Below, in pieces: positions 16,811 to 25,147 of a stretch of 36,322 bases of DNA. A program made the position numbers and the translations under genes. Where the stretch lies: positions 1-36,322 of the forward strand of contig CAMJDL010000034.1 of assembly GCA_946404405.1 (NCBI GenBank), written 5' to 3'. The notes below the pieces were generated by a model. The model was not told where the DNA came from. It worked only from the letters and a program-made list of their open reading frames with translations, and did not search any database. Position 1 is the stretch's first letter, and each line of letters opens with the position of its first letter. This DNA is from an uncultured Prevotella sp. (GTDB taxonomy: Bacteria > Bacteroidota > Bacteroidia > Bacteroidales > Bacteroidaceae).

Positions 16811-17490
16811 TTCATGCTTCGCTTGATAATGTCGGTAATCGTCAGATTCTTGCGGAACGCAATGGTGATGTTCTCCTCGCGATAGCCCATCTGCGCTATC
16901 ATGGGCACTAAGACGCGGGCGGCATTGGCCTGCGCCGTCTCAATGATGTGCATCTCGGGAATACTGTTGATGATGGCCATGCGCCCCTGTTGTTCGTAGT
17001 TGCTCATCTCGTTGTCGCTGAAGTGTGCACGGACCAGACCGACATACTCCTTAATCTCCTTCTGGTTGATTTTCGAACTGGTAAGCATCACCTGCGGGTC
17101 AGGCAAGAGGATGGTAATCTTGTCGCCGTCGCGCTCGATGCTCTTTTCGTCGAACTCGCTGAAATCGATGTAGGCTTTCAGTGTGGCATCCATCGGAATA
17201 GCTATCTTGCGGTCGCCCAAGGGTAGGGGAATGTTGAACTGTTTGTTCATCAGATTACCCTTCAGGCGCACAACGTCATCGTGGGTCACAATCTTATGCA
17301 CCTTTATTTCGGTGGTGTACAATCTGGAGCACTGCTGAATCTGCATCACCATCTGGGGAATCGTGTCGATGACGGCGGGCTCCGACGACTTTTCGGGTTC
17401 CGCCTTCTGTCCGCAGGCCATCATCATGATTGCAAGGGTAAGCATGACGGCGCTGACAAAACGGTAGGAAAATAACTTTTTTTGTACCAT
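16804..17490 (-). CDS. DUF4230 lipoprotein (first of a tandem pair)
   Basis: A 228-aa protein. The signal sequence ends in a lipobox with Cys26 ('MMAC-GQKAEPEK'), so lipid anchoring is predicted, whereas the next gene's product keeps a transmembrane helix. The DUF4230 domain follows ('LYTTEIKVHKIVTHDD', 'IAIPMDATLKAYIDFSEF', 'ITILLPDPQVMLTSSKI'). The function is unknown. The start at 17490 (MVQKKLFSYRF) is preferred because TAACTTTG (17499-17506, minus) ends 8 nt before it; a longer frame would run through the promoter. It shares a divergent promoter cassette with the DUF4738 gene. Confidence 0.82.
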   Translation of the reverse strand: MVQKKLFSYRFVSAVMLTLAIMMMACGQKAEPEKSSEPAVIDTIPQMVMQIQQCSRLYTTEIKVHKIVTHDDVVRLKGNLMNKQFNIPLPLGDRKIAIPMDATLKAYIDFSEFDEKSIERDGDKITILLPDPQVMLTSSKINQKEIKEYVGLVRAHFSDNEMSNYEQQGRMAIINSIPEMHIIETAQANAARVLVPMIAQMGYREENITIAFRKNLTITDIIKRSMNN

Positions 17491-17498
17491 AACGCTTG

Positions 17499-17577
17499 CA
17501 AAGTTACAAAAGAACATTCAAAAAAACAAATTTTTTACTTTTCACTTTTCACTTTTCACTTCTTTTTTGTACCTTTG
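17499..17577. promoter_or_regulatory. Bidirectional promoter cassette with GTGAAAA array (module 1, 79 bp)
   Basis: Read on the minus strand: CAAAGGTA (the -7 box of the DUF4738 gene seen from behind), 10 A-rich nt, GTGAAAA three times plus GTAAAAA, ATTTG, 20 nt, then TAACTTTG (the -7 box of the DUF4230 gene). The -33-like TTTG and N20 spacing fit Bacteroidetes promoters. Modules at 23094-23162 and 30084-30162 have the same order of parts. Confidence 0.75.
17537..17557. repeat. Heptamer array, word ACTTTTC (GTGAAAA on minus strand)
   Basis: Three perfect 7-nt units plus a partial fourth, forming the core of promoter module 1. Confidence 0.9.
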
Positions 17578-17594
17578 CAAACAATAGACTAAAA

Positions 17595-18176
17595 ATGCAT
17601 CAGAAAATGACTAAAAGTTTATTCATGGTGATAGCAACCGGCATACTGCTGTCGTTGGTTGCCTGCGGCGAGAAGAAAAAGAGTACGGACATCATCACGC
17701 AGCGTGTAGAAACGGTGAAGCCCCAGGGCCCTGAGCGTATGCAGGAGTATAACGACACCCGTGATGTGGCATGGATTGGCAAGCAATATAAGGTGATTGT
17801 GCATCGTCAGCCAGGCGACTCGTTGGCCATGGTAAAAGACGAGACGGGACAGAAGTTTGTCGATAACATCATTTCTGTCAGCGTGCTTCGTGCTGACGGC
17901 ACCAAATTCTTTAGTCGTAACTTCACGAAGTCCGACTTCCTGAGTTATCTGGATGATGACTATAGCAAGACGGGTATCTTGGAAGGACTGGTATTCGACA
18001 AGGCTGAGGGCGACTTTCTGGAATTTGCTGCCAGTGTGAGTCATCCGCATACCGACGAATATATTCCCCTGGTAGTCAAACTGTCACGTATGGGTCAAGT
18101 GACTATTCAGCGTGACACGCAGATGGATACCACTGGTGATACGCCTCAGCAAGAAGAGTCATCCGAGGAAATATAA
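17595..18176 (+). CDS. DUF4738 lipoprotein
   Basis: A 193-aa protein with a signal peptide and lipobox at Cys24 ('LVAC-GEKKKSTD'). The body matches the DUF4738 family as I know it from Bacteroidales ('RMQEYNDTRDVAWIGKQYK', 'MVKDETGQKFVDNIISV', 'DEYIPLVVKLSRMG'). No function is established. The start at 17595 lies about 17 nt after a -7 box (17570-17577); a longer frame from 17496 crosses the promoter cassette and was rejected. The last 74 bp overlap the convergent HAD gene, and no terminator separates the two. Confidence 0.82.
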   Translation: MHQKMTKSLFMVIATGILLSLVACGEKKKSTDIITQRVETVKPQGPERMQEYNDTRDVAWIGKQYKVIVHRQPGDSLAMVKDETGQKFVDNIISVSVLRADGTKFFSRNFTKSDFLSYLDDDYSKTGILEGLVFDKAEGDFLEFAASVSHPHTDEYIPLVVKLSRMGQVTIQRDTQMDTTGDTPQQEESSEEI

Positions 18177-18843
18177 GGTTGGCACCTTCTTTCAGTAGCA
18201 TGTCGTCAGGCAGTGGACCTGTATTGACTGCAATAGTGAAGCAACGGGCGGCTACTGCGGCTCGTACACCTAAGGGGGCATTCTCGACGACCATCGTTTC
18301 CCAAGGTTCTACGCCACATTTCTGCATACCGATGAGGTAAGGCTCCGGATTGGGCTTGCCGTGTTTGACGTCGAAGGCCGTCACGATGAGTTCCTCTTTT
18401 AGTAATCCCTCGAAATCAATCAACAGCTTGTCGAGCAGCGCATGTTGTGCACTGCCCGTCACCACGCATATCTTCCAGCCGTTGTCCTTGATATGCTGCA
18501 TCAGCGTCTTGATGCCAGGCATGATTTGTGCGGGTGTCTGCTGGCATTGACGGGCAAAGATTTCTGCCTTGTGAGTATACATCTTCTGAGCTTCCTCGTC
18601 AGACAATTCCCTGTTCCATTGAGCGCGCGCCAGCGTTTTGATGGTTTCCACGCCACGCATACCCTCGTAGGTGTATGCCCCCTCGTATGGCATGTCGAGT
18701 CCGAAGTCCTTCATCGAGTCGTGCCACGATGTGGAGTGGTTCGGCATCGAGTCGTAGATGACGCCATCCATATCGAAAAGTACGGCTTTGGGACTGAACT
18801 GCCCAAAGCCGTGACTTTCTAAGTATTGTTTGATAGCTTTCAT
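18103..18843 (-). CDS. HAD-superfamily phosphatase, beta-phosphoglucomutase-like
   Basis: A 246-aa HAD hydrolase with a four-helix-type cap. Motif I is 'AVLFDMDGVIYDSMP' (nucleophile and acid Asp pair), motif II 'CVVTGSAQ', motif III the Lys in 'KHGKPNPEPYL' and motif IV 'MVVENAPLGVRAA', with Glu-Asn in place of Asp-Asp as in the sugar-phosphatase/beta-phosphoglucomutase branch. It probably acts on a sugar phosphate. The ATG at 18843 is used because the few codons before it belong to a heptamer array. It follows pgi by 102 bp on the same strand. The C-terminal 12 or so residues ('YHQWYPSACHAE') extend past the usual family end, within the 74-bp overlap with the DUF4738 gene. Confidence 0.85.
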   Translation of the reverse strand: MKAIKQYLESHGFGQFSPKAVLFDMDGVIYDSMPNHSTSWHDSMKDFGLDMPYEGAYTYEGMRGVETIKTLARAQWNRELSDEEAQKMYTHKAEIFARQCQQTPAQIMPGIKTLMQHIKDNGWKICVVTGSAQHALLDKLLIDFEGLLKEELIVTAFDVKHGKPNPEPYLIGMQKCGVEPWETMVVENAPLGVRAAVAARCFTIAVNTGPLPDDMLLKEGANLIFPRMTLLAEAYHQWYPSACHAE

Positions 18844-18877
18844 AATTAGCAATTAGCAATTAGTAATAGTAATGAGT
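18844..18877. repeat. Heptamer array, word AATTAGC/AATGAGT
   Basis: Units AATTAGC, AATTAGC, AATTAGT, AATAGT (6 nt) and AATGAGT sit directly before the HAD start codon on its strand. A second array of a related word lies at the other end of the same gap (18923-18957). Confidence 0.85.
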
Positions 18878-18922
18878 AATTATGATTACACTATTGGCGG
18901 ATTCAGCGCTTAGACAAATCAT

Positions 18923-18957
18923 CATTACTAATTTCTCATTACTCATTACTCATTTGC
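18923..18957. repeat. Heptamer array, word CATTACT
   Basis: Units CATTACT, AATTTCT, CATTACT, CATTACT and CATTTGC. The pgi stop codon (18946-18948) is inside the array, so the last pgi codons are repeat-derived. Confidence 0.85.
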
Positions 18958-20298
18958 CAGTCTGGCCTTGATGGCCTTGCTGTCTGCCTCGTATCCGGGC
19001 TTGTCGAGCAGGGCAAACATATTCTTCTTGTAGGCTTCAACGCCAGGCTGGTTGAACGGATTGACGCCCAATACGTTACCGCTGATGCCACAACCAATCT
19101 CGAAGAAGTAGATGAGCTGACCAATGTAGTATTCGTTGAGTTTGGGAACACTGATGCGGATGTTGGGCACGCCGCCATCAACGTGAGCCAGACGAGTACC
19201 CAGCTCAGCCATCTTGTTCACCTCGTCCACACGCTTGCCAGCGAGGAAGTTCAAACCGTCCAGATTCTCCTCGTCGCTGGGGAACAACAGTTTCTTCTCG
19301 GGTTCCTCGATAGAGATAACAGTCTCGAAGATGGTGCGCTCGCCGTCCTGAATCCACTGACCCATAGAGTGCAGGTCGGTGGTGAAGTCGACGCTGGCAG
19401 GGAAGATACCCTTCTTGTCCTTACCCTCAGACTCTCCGTAGAGCTGCTTCCACCACTCGCTGACAAAGTGCAGCTTGGGCTGGTAGTTCACCATGATCTC
19501 TATCTTCTTGCCCTTGCCATAGAGTGCGTTACGAACGGCAGCATACTGAGCGGCGGGGTTCTCGTCGAAGGGTACGCTGGGAGCGCAAGCCTTCTCCATA
19601 TCCTGGGCACCGGCAACCAACTGCTTGATGTCGAAACCAGCGCAGGCGATAGGCAGCAGACCTACTGGTGTGAGCACTGAGAAGCGACCACCCACATTGT
19701 CAGGGATGATAAAGCTCTTGTAGCCTTCCTTGTCAGCGCAGGTACGGGCTGCACCACGCTTGGCGTCAGTGACGGCCACGATGACCTTCTTGGCCTCCTC
19801 CTTGCCACGCTGGGCCTCGCACTGCTTCTTCAGCAGACGGAAGGTCAGAGCCGTCTCGGTAGTCGTACCAGACTTGGAAATATTGATAACACCGAACTTC
19901 TTATCCTTCAGATATTCAGTCAGTTCGAACAGATAGTCCTCGCCGATGTTGTTACCAGCAAAGAGAATGGTAGGATTCTTGCCGTCCTGGATAAGCCAGC
20001 CGAACGAATTGCTCAGAGCTTCGATAACGGCACGGGCACCCAGATAAGAACCACCGATGCCAGCTACAACTACAGCCTCGCAGTTGTCGCGCAGCACCTT
20101 GGCGGTAGCAATAATCTCGTCAAGGAAAGCGGGCGTTATCTCTGTTGGCAGATGCAGCCAACCCAAGAAGTCGTTACCAGGGCATGTACCATTTTCCAAA
20201 GCCTCTTGTGCGGCCTTAACCTTAGGCTCAAAAGCCTTTACTGCGCCTGCCTCTAAGAAGCAAGCAGCCTTTGTGATGTCAAGTTTGATGTTGTTCAT
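18946..20298 (-). CDS. pgi: Glucose-6-phosphate isomerase
   Basis: A 450-aa phosphoglucose isomerase, interconverting glucose-6-phosphate and fructose-6-phosphate in the cytoplasm. It has the sugar-phosphate site '[13 protein letters not shown]', the phosphate-binding loop '[16 protein letters not shown]', signature 1 '[17 protein letters not shown]' and signature 2 '[15 protein letters not shown]'. The length fits the short bacterial form. The start lies 12 bp after the gpsA stop, so lysS, gpsA and pgi are probably one transcript. The C-terminus runs into a heptamer array. Confidence 0.97.
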   Translation of the reverse strand: MNNIKLDITKAACFLEAGAVKAFEPKVKAAQEALENGTCPGNDFLGWLHLPTEITPAFLDEIIATAKVLRDNCEAVVVAGIGGSYLGARAVIEALSNSFGWLIQDGKNPTILFAGNNIGEDYLFELTEYLKDKKFGVINISKSGTTTETALTFRLLKKQCEAQRGKEEAKKVIVAVTDAKRGAARTCADKEGYKSFIIPDNVGGRFSVLTPVGLLPIACAGFDIKQLVAGAQDMEKACAPSVPFDENPAAQYAAVRNALYGKGKKIEIMVNYQPKLHFVSEWWKQLYGESEGKDKKGIFPASVDFTTDLHSMGQWIQDGERTIFETVISIEEPEKKLLFPSDEENLDGLNFLAGKRVDEVNKMAELGTRLAHVDGGVPNIRISVPKLNEYYIGQLIYFFEIGCGISGNVLGVNPFNQPGVEAYKKNMFALLDKPGYEADSKAIKARLANE

Positions 20299-20310
20299 AA
20301 TATACTATAG

Positions 20311-21306
20311 TTATCTAAATGAATCTGTTAATAGTTTGATTTCAATCTGCGGACTGATGCGTTCGTACAGGATGTTATAGACGGCATCCAGAATGGGCAT
20401 GTTGACGTGACAGTGCTTATTGATTTCCTTCATACACTTGGTGCCGAAGTAGCCCTCTGCAATCATCTCCATCTCAATCTGTGCCGACTTGACGCTGTAG
20501 CCCTTACCAATCATCGTACCGAACGTGCGGTTGCGCGAGAAGTTCGAGTAACCCGTCACCAGCAGGTCGCCCATATATACCGAGTCGGCGATGTTGCGCT
20601 CCAACGGATGTATCACCTTCAGGAAACGCGCCATCTCCTGCACGGCATTGGCCATCAGAACGGCTTGGAAGTTATCGCCAAACTTCAGACCATTGCAGAT
20701 ACCGGCTGCAATGGCATAGACGTTCTTCAGCACGCTGGAGTACTCGATGCCAATGACATCCGTTGACGTCTTGGTTTTGATGAACGGGCTACTGAGAATG
20801 TCGGCAAACGACTGTGCTTTCTCGCGGTTGGCACAACCTATAGTCAGATAGCTGAGTCGCTCAAGGGCAACCTCTTCGGCATGCGACGGACCACCGATAC
20901 AAGCCAGATTGTCGTAAGGTACATCGTAGACCTGATGAAAATACTCTGAACATACGAGGTTCTCGTCAGGCACGATACCCTTGATGGCGGTGACGATGTA
21001 CTTGTCGCGCAAACGGGTCTTGAGCTTCTTCAGGTGACTCTTCAGATAGGGCGAGGGGGTGACGAACACCAGTGTGTCGTACTGCTCGGCAATCTTGTTG
21101 AGGTCGCTGGAGAAGAATATCTCGTTGATGTCGAAGCGCACGCTCTGCAAATAGGCGGGATTGTGACCCAAACGACGGAAGTCGTCGATGCGGTCGTCAC
21201 GGCGCATATACCATCCGATGTGGTGGGTCTTTCCCACCACTATCTTGGCAATGGCCGTAGCCCACGAACCTCCGCCAATGATGGCTATTCTACCGCAGTC
21301 GTACAT
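20311..21306 (-). CDS. gpsA: Glycerol-3-phosphate dehydrogenase [NAD(P)+]
   Basis: A 331-aa enzyme that makes sn-glycerol-3-phosphate from dihydroxyacetone phosphate for phospholipid synthesis. The N-terminal Rossmann motif 'IAIIGGGSWATAIAKIV' binds NAD(P)H. The catalytic-site Lys lies in 'GIEYSSVLKNVYAIAAGI', and 'FSRNRTFG' plus 'EGYFGTKCMKEI' are typical of the C-terminal domain. Its start follows the lysS stop by 26 bp, and that gap is almost entirely CAACGTT-type heptamers. Confidence 0.95.
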   Translation of the reverse strand: MYDCGRIAIIGGGSWATAIAKIVVGKTHHIGWYMRRDDRIDDFRRLGHNPAYLQSVRFDINEIFFSSDLNKIAEQYDTLVFVTPSPYLKSHLKKLKTRLRDKYIVTAIKGIVPDENLVCSEYFHQVYDVPYDNLACIGGPSHAEEVALERLSYLTIGCANREKAQSFADILSSPFIKTKTSTDVIGIEYSSVLKNVYAIAAGICNGLKFGDNFQAVLMANAVQEMARFLKVIHPLERNIADSVYMGDLLVTGYSNFSRNRTFGTMIGKGYSVKSAQIEMEMIAEGYFGTKCMKEINKHCHVNMPILDAVYNILYERISPQIEIKLLTDSFR

Positions 21307-21310
21307 CTAC

Positions 21311-21338
21311 GTTGAACGTTGAACATTGAACGTTAAGC
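21311..21338. repeat. Heptamer array, word GTTGAAC (CAACGTT-type on minus strand)
   Basis: Units GTTGAAC, GTTGAAC, ATTGAAC and GTTAAGC span the lysS stop codon (21333-21335) and the gap before gpsA. The word is the one found in frame at 5333-5360. Confidence 0.88.
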
Positions 21339-23063
21339 TTGCGCCTTCTCAATCCATGCTGCCACCTCGTCTACACTCGGTTTCTGCATGTCTAACTTAT
21401 ATTTCTTGACGATGTCGCCAATCTTCTGTTGCAGACCCTGGGGCTTTTCTGTTGCGATGTTCTGCACAAGGTTGAAACCGGCCTTGCGCAGCACGGGAAC
21501 CCACTCTTCGCTGACGCCAATCTCAGCCCACTCGGCAGGTATCGACTGTGGAATCTTCTTCTCAGGCTTCATCTGTGGGAACAGCATGACCTCGCCGATG
21601 ACGAATTTGCCTGTAAGTACCATCACCAAACGGTCGATACCAATACCAATACCGAATGTAGGAGGCATACCATACTGCAATGCACGAAGGAAGTCCTGAT
21701 CGATGATCATGGCCTCGTCGTCGCCCTTGTCGGCAAGCTTCATCTGCTCGATGAAACGCTCCTCCTGATCGATTGGGTCGTTAAGCTCAGAATAAGCATT
21801 AGCCAGCTCCTTACCATTAACCATCAGCTCGAAACGCTCGGTGAGTCCGGGCTTTGAGCGATGCATCTTGGTAAGTGGTGACATTTCAACGGGATAGTCG
21901 GTAATGAAGGTAGGCTGGATGAATGAGCCCTCGCAGAACTCTCCGAAGAGTTCGTCGATGAGCTTGCCCTTACCCATGGTCTCGTCTACATCCATACCCT
22001 TAGAGAGGCAGAACTGGCGGATCTCGTCCTCAGTCTTGCCATCGCAGTCGAAACCAGTCTTCTCCTTGATAGCATCGAGGATTGGCAGGCGACGGAAAGG
22101 AGCCTTGAAAGAGATGATGTTACCATCAATCTCAACCTCAGGCTTGCCGTTGACTGCAGTACAGATCTGCTCAAGCATATTCTCGGTGAAGGTCATACCC
22201 CAAAGCAGGTCCTTGTAGCTCACATAGAGCTCCATGCAGGTGAACTCAGGGTTGTGGGTCTTGTCCATACCCTCGTTGCGGAAGTTCTTGCCCATCTCGT
22301 AAACACCCTCGAAACCACCTACGATGAGGCGCTTGAGGTAGAGCTCGGTAGCGATACGCATGTACATATCCTGATTGAGCGCATTGAAATGGGTGATGAA
22401 TGGGCGGGCCGAGGCACCACCTGCGATGTTCTGCAGGATAGGCGTGTCAACCTCTGTATAGCCGGCATTGTCGAGGATGCTGCGAAGCGTGCGGATAATG
22501 GTGGCACGCTTCAGGAAGGTGTCCTTGACGCCCTCGTTAACCACCAGGTCAACATAGCGCTGGCGATAACGCAGTTCAGGATCGTCAAACTTGTCGTAAG
22601 CCACACCGTCCTTATATTTCACAATAGGCAGGGGCTTCAAGGCCTTCGACAGCAGCGTCAGCTCCTTGCAATGGACGCTGATCTCGCCAGTCTGCGTGCG
22701 GAACACAAAACCCTTCACGCCAATGAAGTCGCCAATGTCCAGCAACTTCTTGAATACTGTATTATATAACTCCTTGTCCTCACCGGGGCACAGATCGTCA
22801 CGCGTGATGTACACCTGGATGCGACCTTTGGAGTCCTGTAATTCTATAAACGAAGCCTTGCCCATCACGCGACGGCTCATCATACGGCCGGCGATACTTA
22901 CCTCGCGGGGATCGGCATCATCCTGAAAGTTCTCAACGATTTCCGTCGAGAAAGCATTGGTGGGGAATTCTTCGGCAGGATAGGGGTTAATGCCCATAGC
23001 ACGCAGTTGTTGCAGACTCTCACGTCTGCCAATCTCTTGTTCACTAAGTTCTAAAACGTTCAT
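21333..23063 (-). CDS. lysS: Lysyl-tRNA synthetase, class II
   Basis: A 576-aa enzyme that charges tRNA-Lys. An OB-fold anticodon-binding domain (about residues 55-160, 'VSIAGRMMSRRVMGKASFIEL') precedes the class II catalytic core. Motif 2 is 'FRNEGMDKTHNPEFTCMEL' and motif 3 'GIGIGIDRLVM'. It is about 70 residues longer than the E. coli enzyme; the C-terminal extension ('AEWAEIGVSEEWVPVLRKAG' onward) is of the kind seen in Bacteroidales LysS. A -7 box (TAACTTTG on the minus strand, 23094-23101) lies about 30 nt upstream in a promoter shared with dnaG. It probably heads the lysS-gpsA-pgi operon. Confidence 0.97.
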   Translation of the reverse strand: MNVLELSEQEIGRRESLQQLRAMGINPYPAEEFPTNAFSTEIVENFQDDADPREVSIAGRMMSRRVMGKASFIELQDSKGRIQVYITRDDLCPGEDKELYNTVFKKLLDIGDFIGVKGFVFRTQTGEISVHCKELTLLSKALKPLPIVKYKDGVAYDKFDDPELRYRQRYVDLVVNEGVKDTFLKRATIIRTLRSILDNAGYTEVDTPILQNIAGGASARPFITHFNALNQDMYMRIATELYLKRLIVGGFEGVYEMGKNFRNEGMDKTHNPEFTCMELYVSYKDLLWGMTFTENMLEQICTAVNGKPEVEIDGNIISFKAPFRRLPILDAIKEKTGFDCDGKTEDEIRQFCLSKGMDVDETMGKGKLIDELFGEFCEGSFIQPTFITDYPVEMSPLTKMHRSKPGLTERFELMVNGKELANAYSELNDPIDQEERFIEQMKLADKGDDEAMIIDQDFLRALQYGMPPTFGIGIGIDRLVMVLTGKFVIGEVMLFPQMKPEKKIPQSIPAEWAEIGVSEEWVPVLRKAGFNLVQNIATEKPQGLQQKIGDIVKKYKLDMQKPSVDEVAAWIEKAQA

Positions 23064-23093
23064 ATTTAGTTGTCATTATTCCTTAATTCGGTG

Positions 23094-23162
23094 CAAAGTT
23101 ACAAAAAAAAGTGAAAAGTGAAAAGTGAAAAGTGATAAATTTGTCTAAAATGCTTATCTTTG
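23094..23162. promoter_or_regulatory. Bidirectional promoter cassette with GTGAAAA array (module 2, 69 bp)
   Basis: Plus strand: CAAAGTTA (reverse of the lysS -7 box), A-run, GTGAAAA three times plus GTGATAA (23111-23138), ATTTG, 11 nt, TATCTTTG (23155-23162, dnaG -7 box). It is 10 bp shorter than the other two modules, so the TTTG here is too close to act as the dnaG -33 element. The dnaG ATG follows 4 nt after the box. Confidence 0.75.
23111..23138. repeat. Heptamer array, word GTGAAAA
   Basis: Three perfect units and one variant (GTGATAA) in the core of promoter module 2. Confidence 0.92.
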
Positions 23163-23166
23163 CATC

Positions 23167-25110
23167 ATGATTGACAGAGCGACAGTAGATAAAATCATGG
23201 AAGCCACGGATATTGTGGACGTGGTGGGTGAGTTCGTGAACCTGCGCAAGGCGGGCGTGAACTACAAGGGATTGTGCCCTTTCCACGACGACAAGACGCC
23301 GTCGTTCATGGTGTCGCCAGCCCGTCAGATTTGTAAGTGTTTTGCCTGTGGCGAGGGTGGCAATGCTGTCAACTTCCTGATGAAGCATGAGCAGATTACC
23401 TATCCAGAGGCCCTACGCTGGTTGGCCAAGAAATACAATATTGAGATACAGGAACGTGAACTGACGGACGACGAGAAGCGTGAGCAGTCGGAACGTGAGT
23501 CGATGTTCGTGGTCAACGAGTGGGCATGTCAGTACTTTCATGAAATTCTAAAGAATGACATGGACGGCATTGCTATTGGTAAGCAGTACTTCCGTAGTCG
23601 TGGCATCCGCGACGATATCATAGAAAAGTTCCAGTTGGGCTTTGCCCTCTCGAAGCGTGATGCGATGTGCAATGAAGCCAAACGCAAAGGTTACAAAGAA
23701 GAGTTTCTGGTAAAGACGGGACTGGCCATACAGAACGAACGAGGCATTTACGACCGTTTTGCGGGTCGTGCCATGTTCCCCTGGTTGAATGTCAGCGGTA
23801 AGGTGGTGGCCTTTGGTGGGCGTAAACTCGATGCAGCCACGAAGGGTGTCCAGCAGAAATACGTTAATTCGCCCGACTCCGAGATTTATCATAAGGATCG
23901 TGAACTGTATGGCATTTATCAGGCCAAGAAGGCCATTGTCAAAGAGGATTGCGTGTATATGGTCGAGGGCTATACCGACGTGATAGCCATGCATCAGTGT
24001 GGCTTGGAAAACGTAGTGGCCAACTCTGGAACGGCGCTGTCAAACCATCAGATTCGCTTGTTGCACCGTTTTACGCAGAACATTGTCCTGCTCTACGATG
24101 GAGACGAGGCGGGTATCCATGCGGCTATGCGTGGTACGGATATGCTGTTGGCAGAGGGTATGAACATCAAGGTGTTGCTATTGCCAGATGGCGACGATCC
24201 TGACTCGTTCAGCAAGAAGCATACTGCTGAGGAGTTTAAGACGTATATCGAACAGCATCAGACGGACTTCATCCAGTTTAAGACCGACCTGTTGCTGAAA
24301 GGGGTGACTGACCCGCAAAAGCGTTCAGAGGCAGTCAGTAGCATCTTGAAGAGCGTATCGGTAATTCCAGACAAGTTGAAGCGTGATACCTATCTTTCTG
24401 ATTGCTCGCACCGTTTCAATGTCAACGAACAGGCGTTGGTAACCACAGTCAATACTTATATCCAGCGCGATAAGGAAGAGAAGGAGAAAGAGCGTGAACG
24501 TGGTGGTGCAGGTGCTGATGAAGGACAGCATGAGGAACTGATAGTGCCCATCGGACTACATACGGCTCAGGAACAGACCACCGAGGTGGAACGCCTGCTG
24601 ATTCAGAACATCATCCGTCATGCTGATGAGATTATCTACGAAGGTGTGGAGACAGACGATGGACAGCTGATTAACCTGAATGTGGCGCAATACGTCGACT
24701 ATGATTTGGGTGCTGATGGCCTTGAGTTCAGCAATCCGTTGTTCAACCGTATCCTTCAGGAGGCAGTGGAGCATTCTGGTGATGCGGGCTTTAAGGCGGA
24801 CCTGTATTTCATGCAGCATCCTGATCCGCAAGTGAGTCAGTTGGCAGCCAGTTTAGGTATCGACCGTCATCAGCTAAGCCGTAGCTTTCAGGTTAATGCT
24901 ACTGGTAGTTCATTACGTCAACGTATTGAACATCTGATACTTGACTTCCGTATGGACATCGTCAGCCAGCATCTGAAGGAATTGCAGCTCAAAATGAAAG
25001 AAATCGGGTCGGACATGTCGAAACTGAAGGATATCATGGACGACTATAAGCAGACGCAGGAACTGCGCAATGCATTGGCCCGTCAGCGTGGTTCGGATGT
25101 GATTGTGTAG
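23167..25110 (+). CDS. dnaG: DNA primase
   Basis: A 647-aa primase that lays RNA primers at the replication fork. The N-terminal CHC2 zinc finger has Cys37, His40, Cys58 and Cys61 ('CPFHDDKTPSF', 'CKCFACG'). The catalytic core has the TOPRIM motifs 'MVEGYTDVIAMHQCG' and 'LLYDGDEAGIHAA', and the C-terminal part carries a charged linker ('DKEEKEKERERGG') before the helicase-interaction region. The ATG is 4 nt after a TATCTTTG box, so the mRNA should be leaderless or nearly so. It is divergent from lysS and followed after 37 bp by the cardiolipin synthase gene. Confidence 0.96.
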   Translation: MIDRATVDKIMEATDIVDVVGEFVNLRKAGVNYKGLCPFHDDKTPSFMVSPARQICKCFACGEGGNAVNFLMKHEQITYPEALRWLAKKYNIEIQERELTDDEKREQSERESMFVVNEWACQYFHEILKNDMDGIAIGKQYFRSRGIRDDIIEKFQLGFALSKRDAMCNEAKRKGYKEEFLVKTGLAIQNERGIYDRFAGRAMFPWLNVSGKVVAFGGRKLDAATKGVQQKYVNSPDSEIYHKDRELYGIYQAKKAIVKEDCVYMVEGYTDVIAMHQCGLENVVANSGTALSNHQIRLLHRFTQNIVLLYDGDEAGIHAAMRGTDMLLAEGMNIKVLLLPDGDDPDSFSKKHTAEEFKTYIEQHQTDFIQFKTDLLLKGVTDPQKRSEAVSSILKSVSVIPDKLKRDTYLSDCSHRFNVNEQALVTTVNTYIQRDKEEKEKERERGGAGADEGQHEELIVPIGLHTAQEQTTEVERLLIQNIIRHADEIIYEGVETDDGQLINLNVAQYVDYDLGADGLEFSNPLFNRILQEAVEHSGDAGFKADLYFMQHPDPQVSQLAASLGIDRHQLSRSFQVNATGSSLRQRIEHLILDFRMDIVSQHLKELQLKMKEIGSDMSKLKDIMDDYKQTQELRNALARQRGSDVIV

Positions 25111-25120
25111 CGCTTTGCTA

Positions 25121-25141
25121 GTGAAGAGTGAAAAGTGAAAA
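25121..25141. repeat. Heptamer array, word GTGAAAA, between dnaG and cls
   Basis: GTGAAGA, GTGAAAA, GTGAAAA; it ends 6 nt before the cls ATG. No -7 box is seen here. Confidence 0.85.
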
Positions 25142-25147
25142 TAACGA

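Noticed and set aside
17496..17594. N-terminal extension of the DUF4738 protein
   Set aside because: It would translate the heptamer array and both -7 boxes; the lipoprotein signal begins at 17595.
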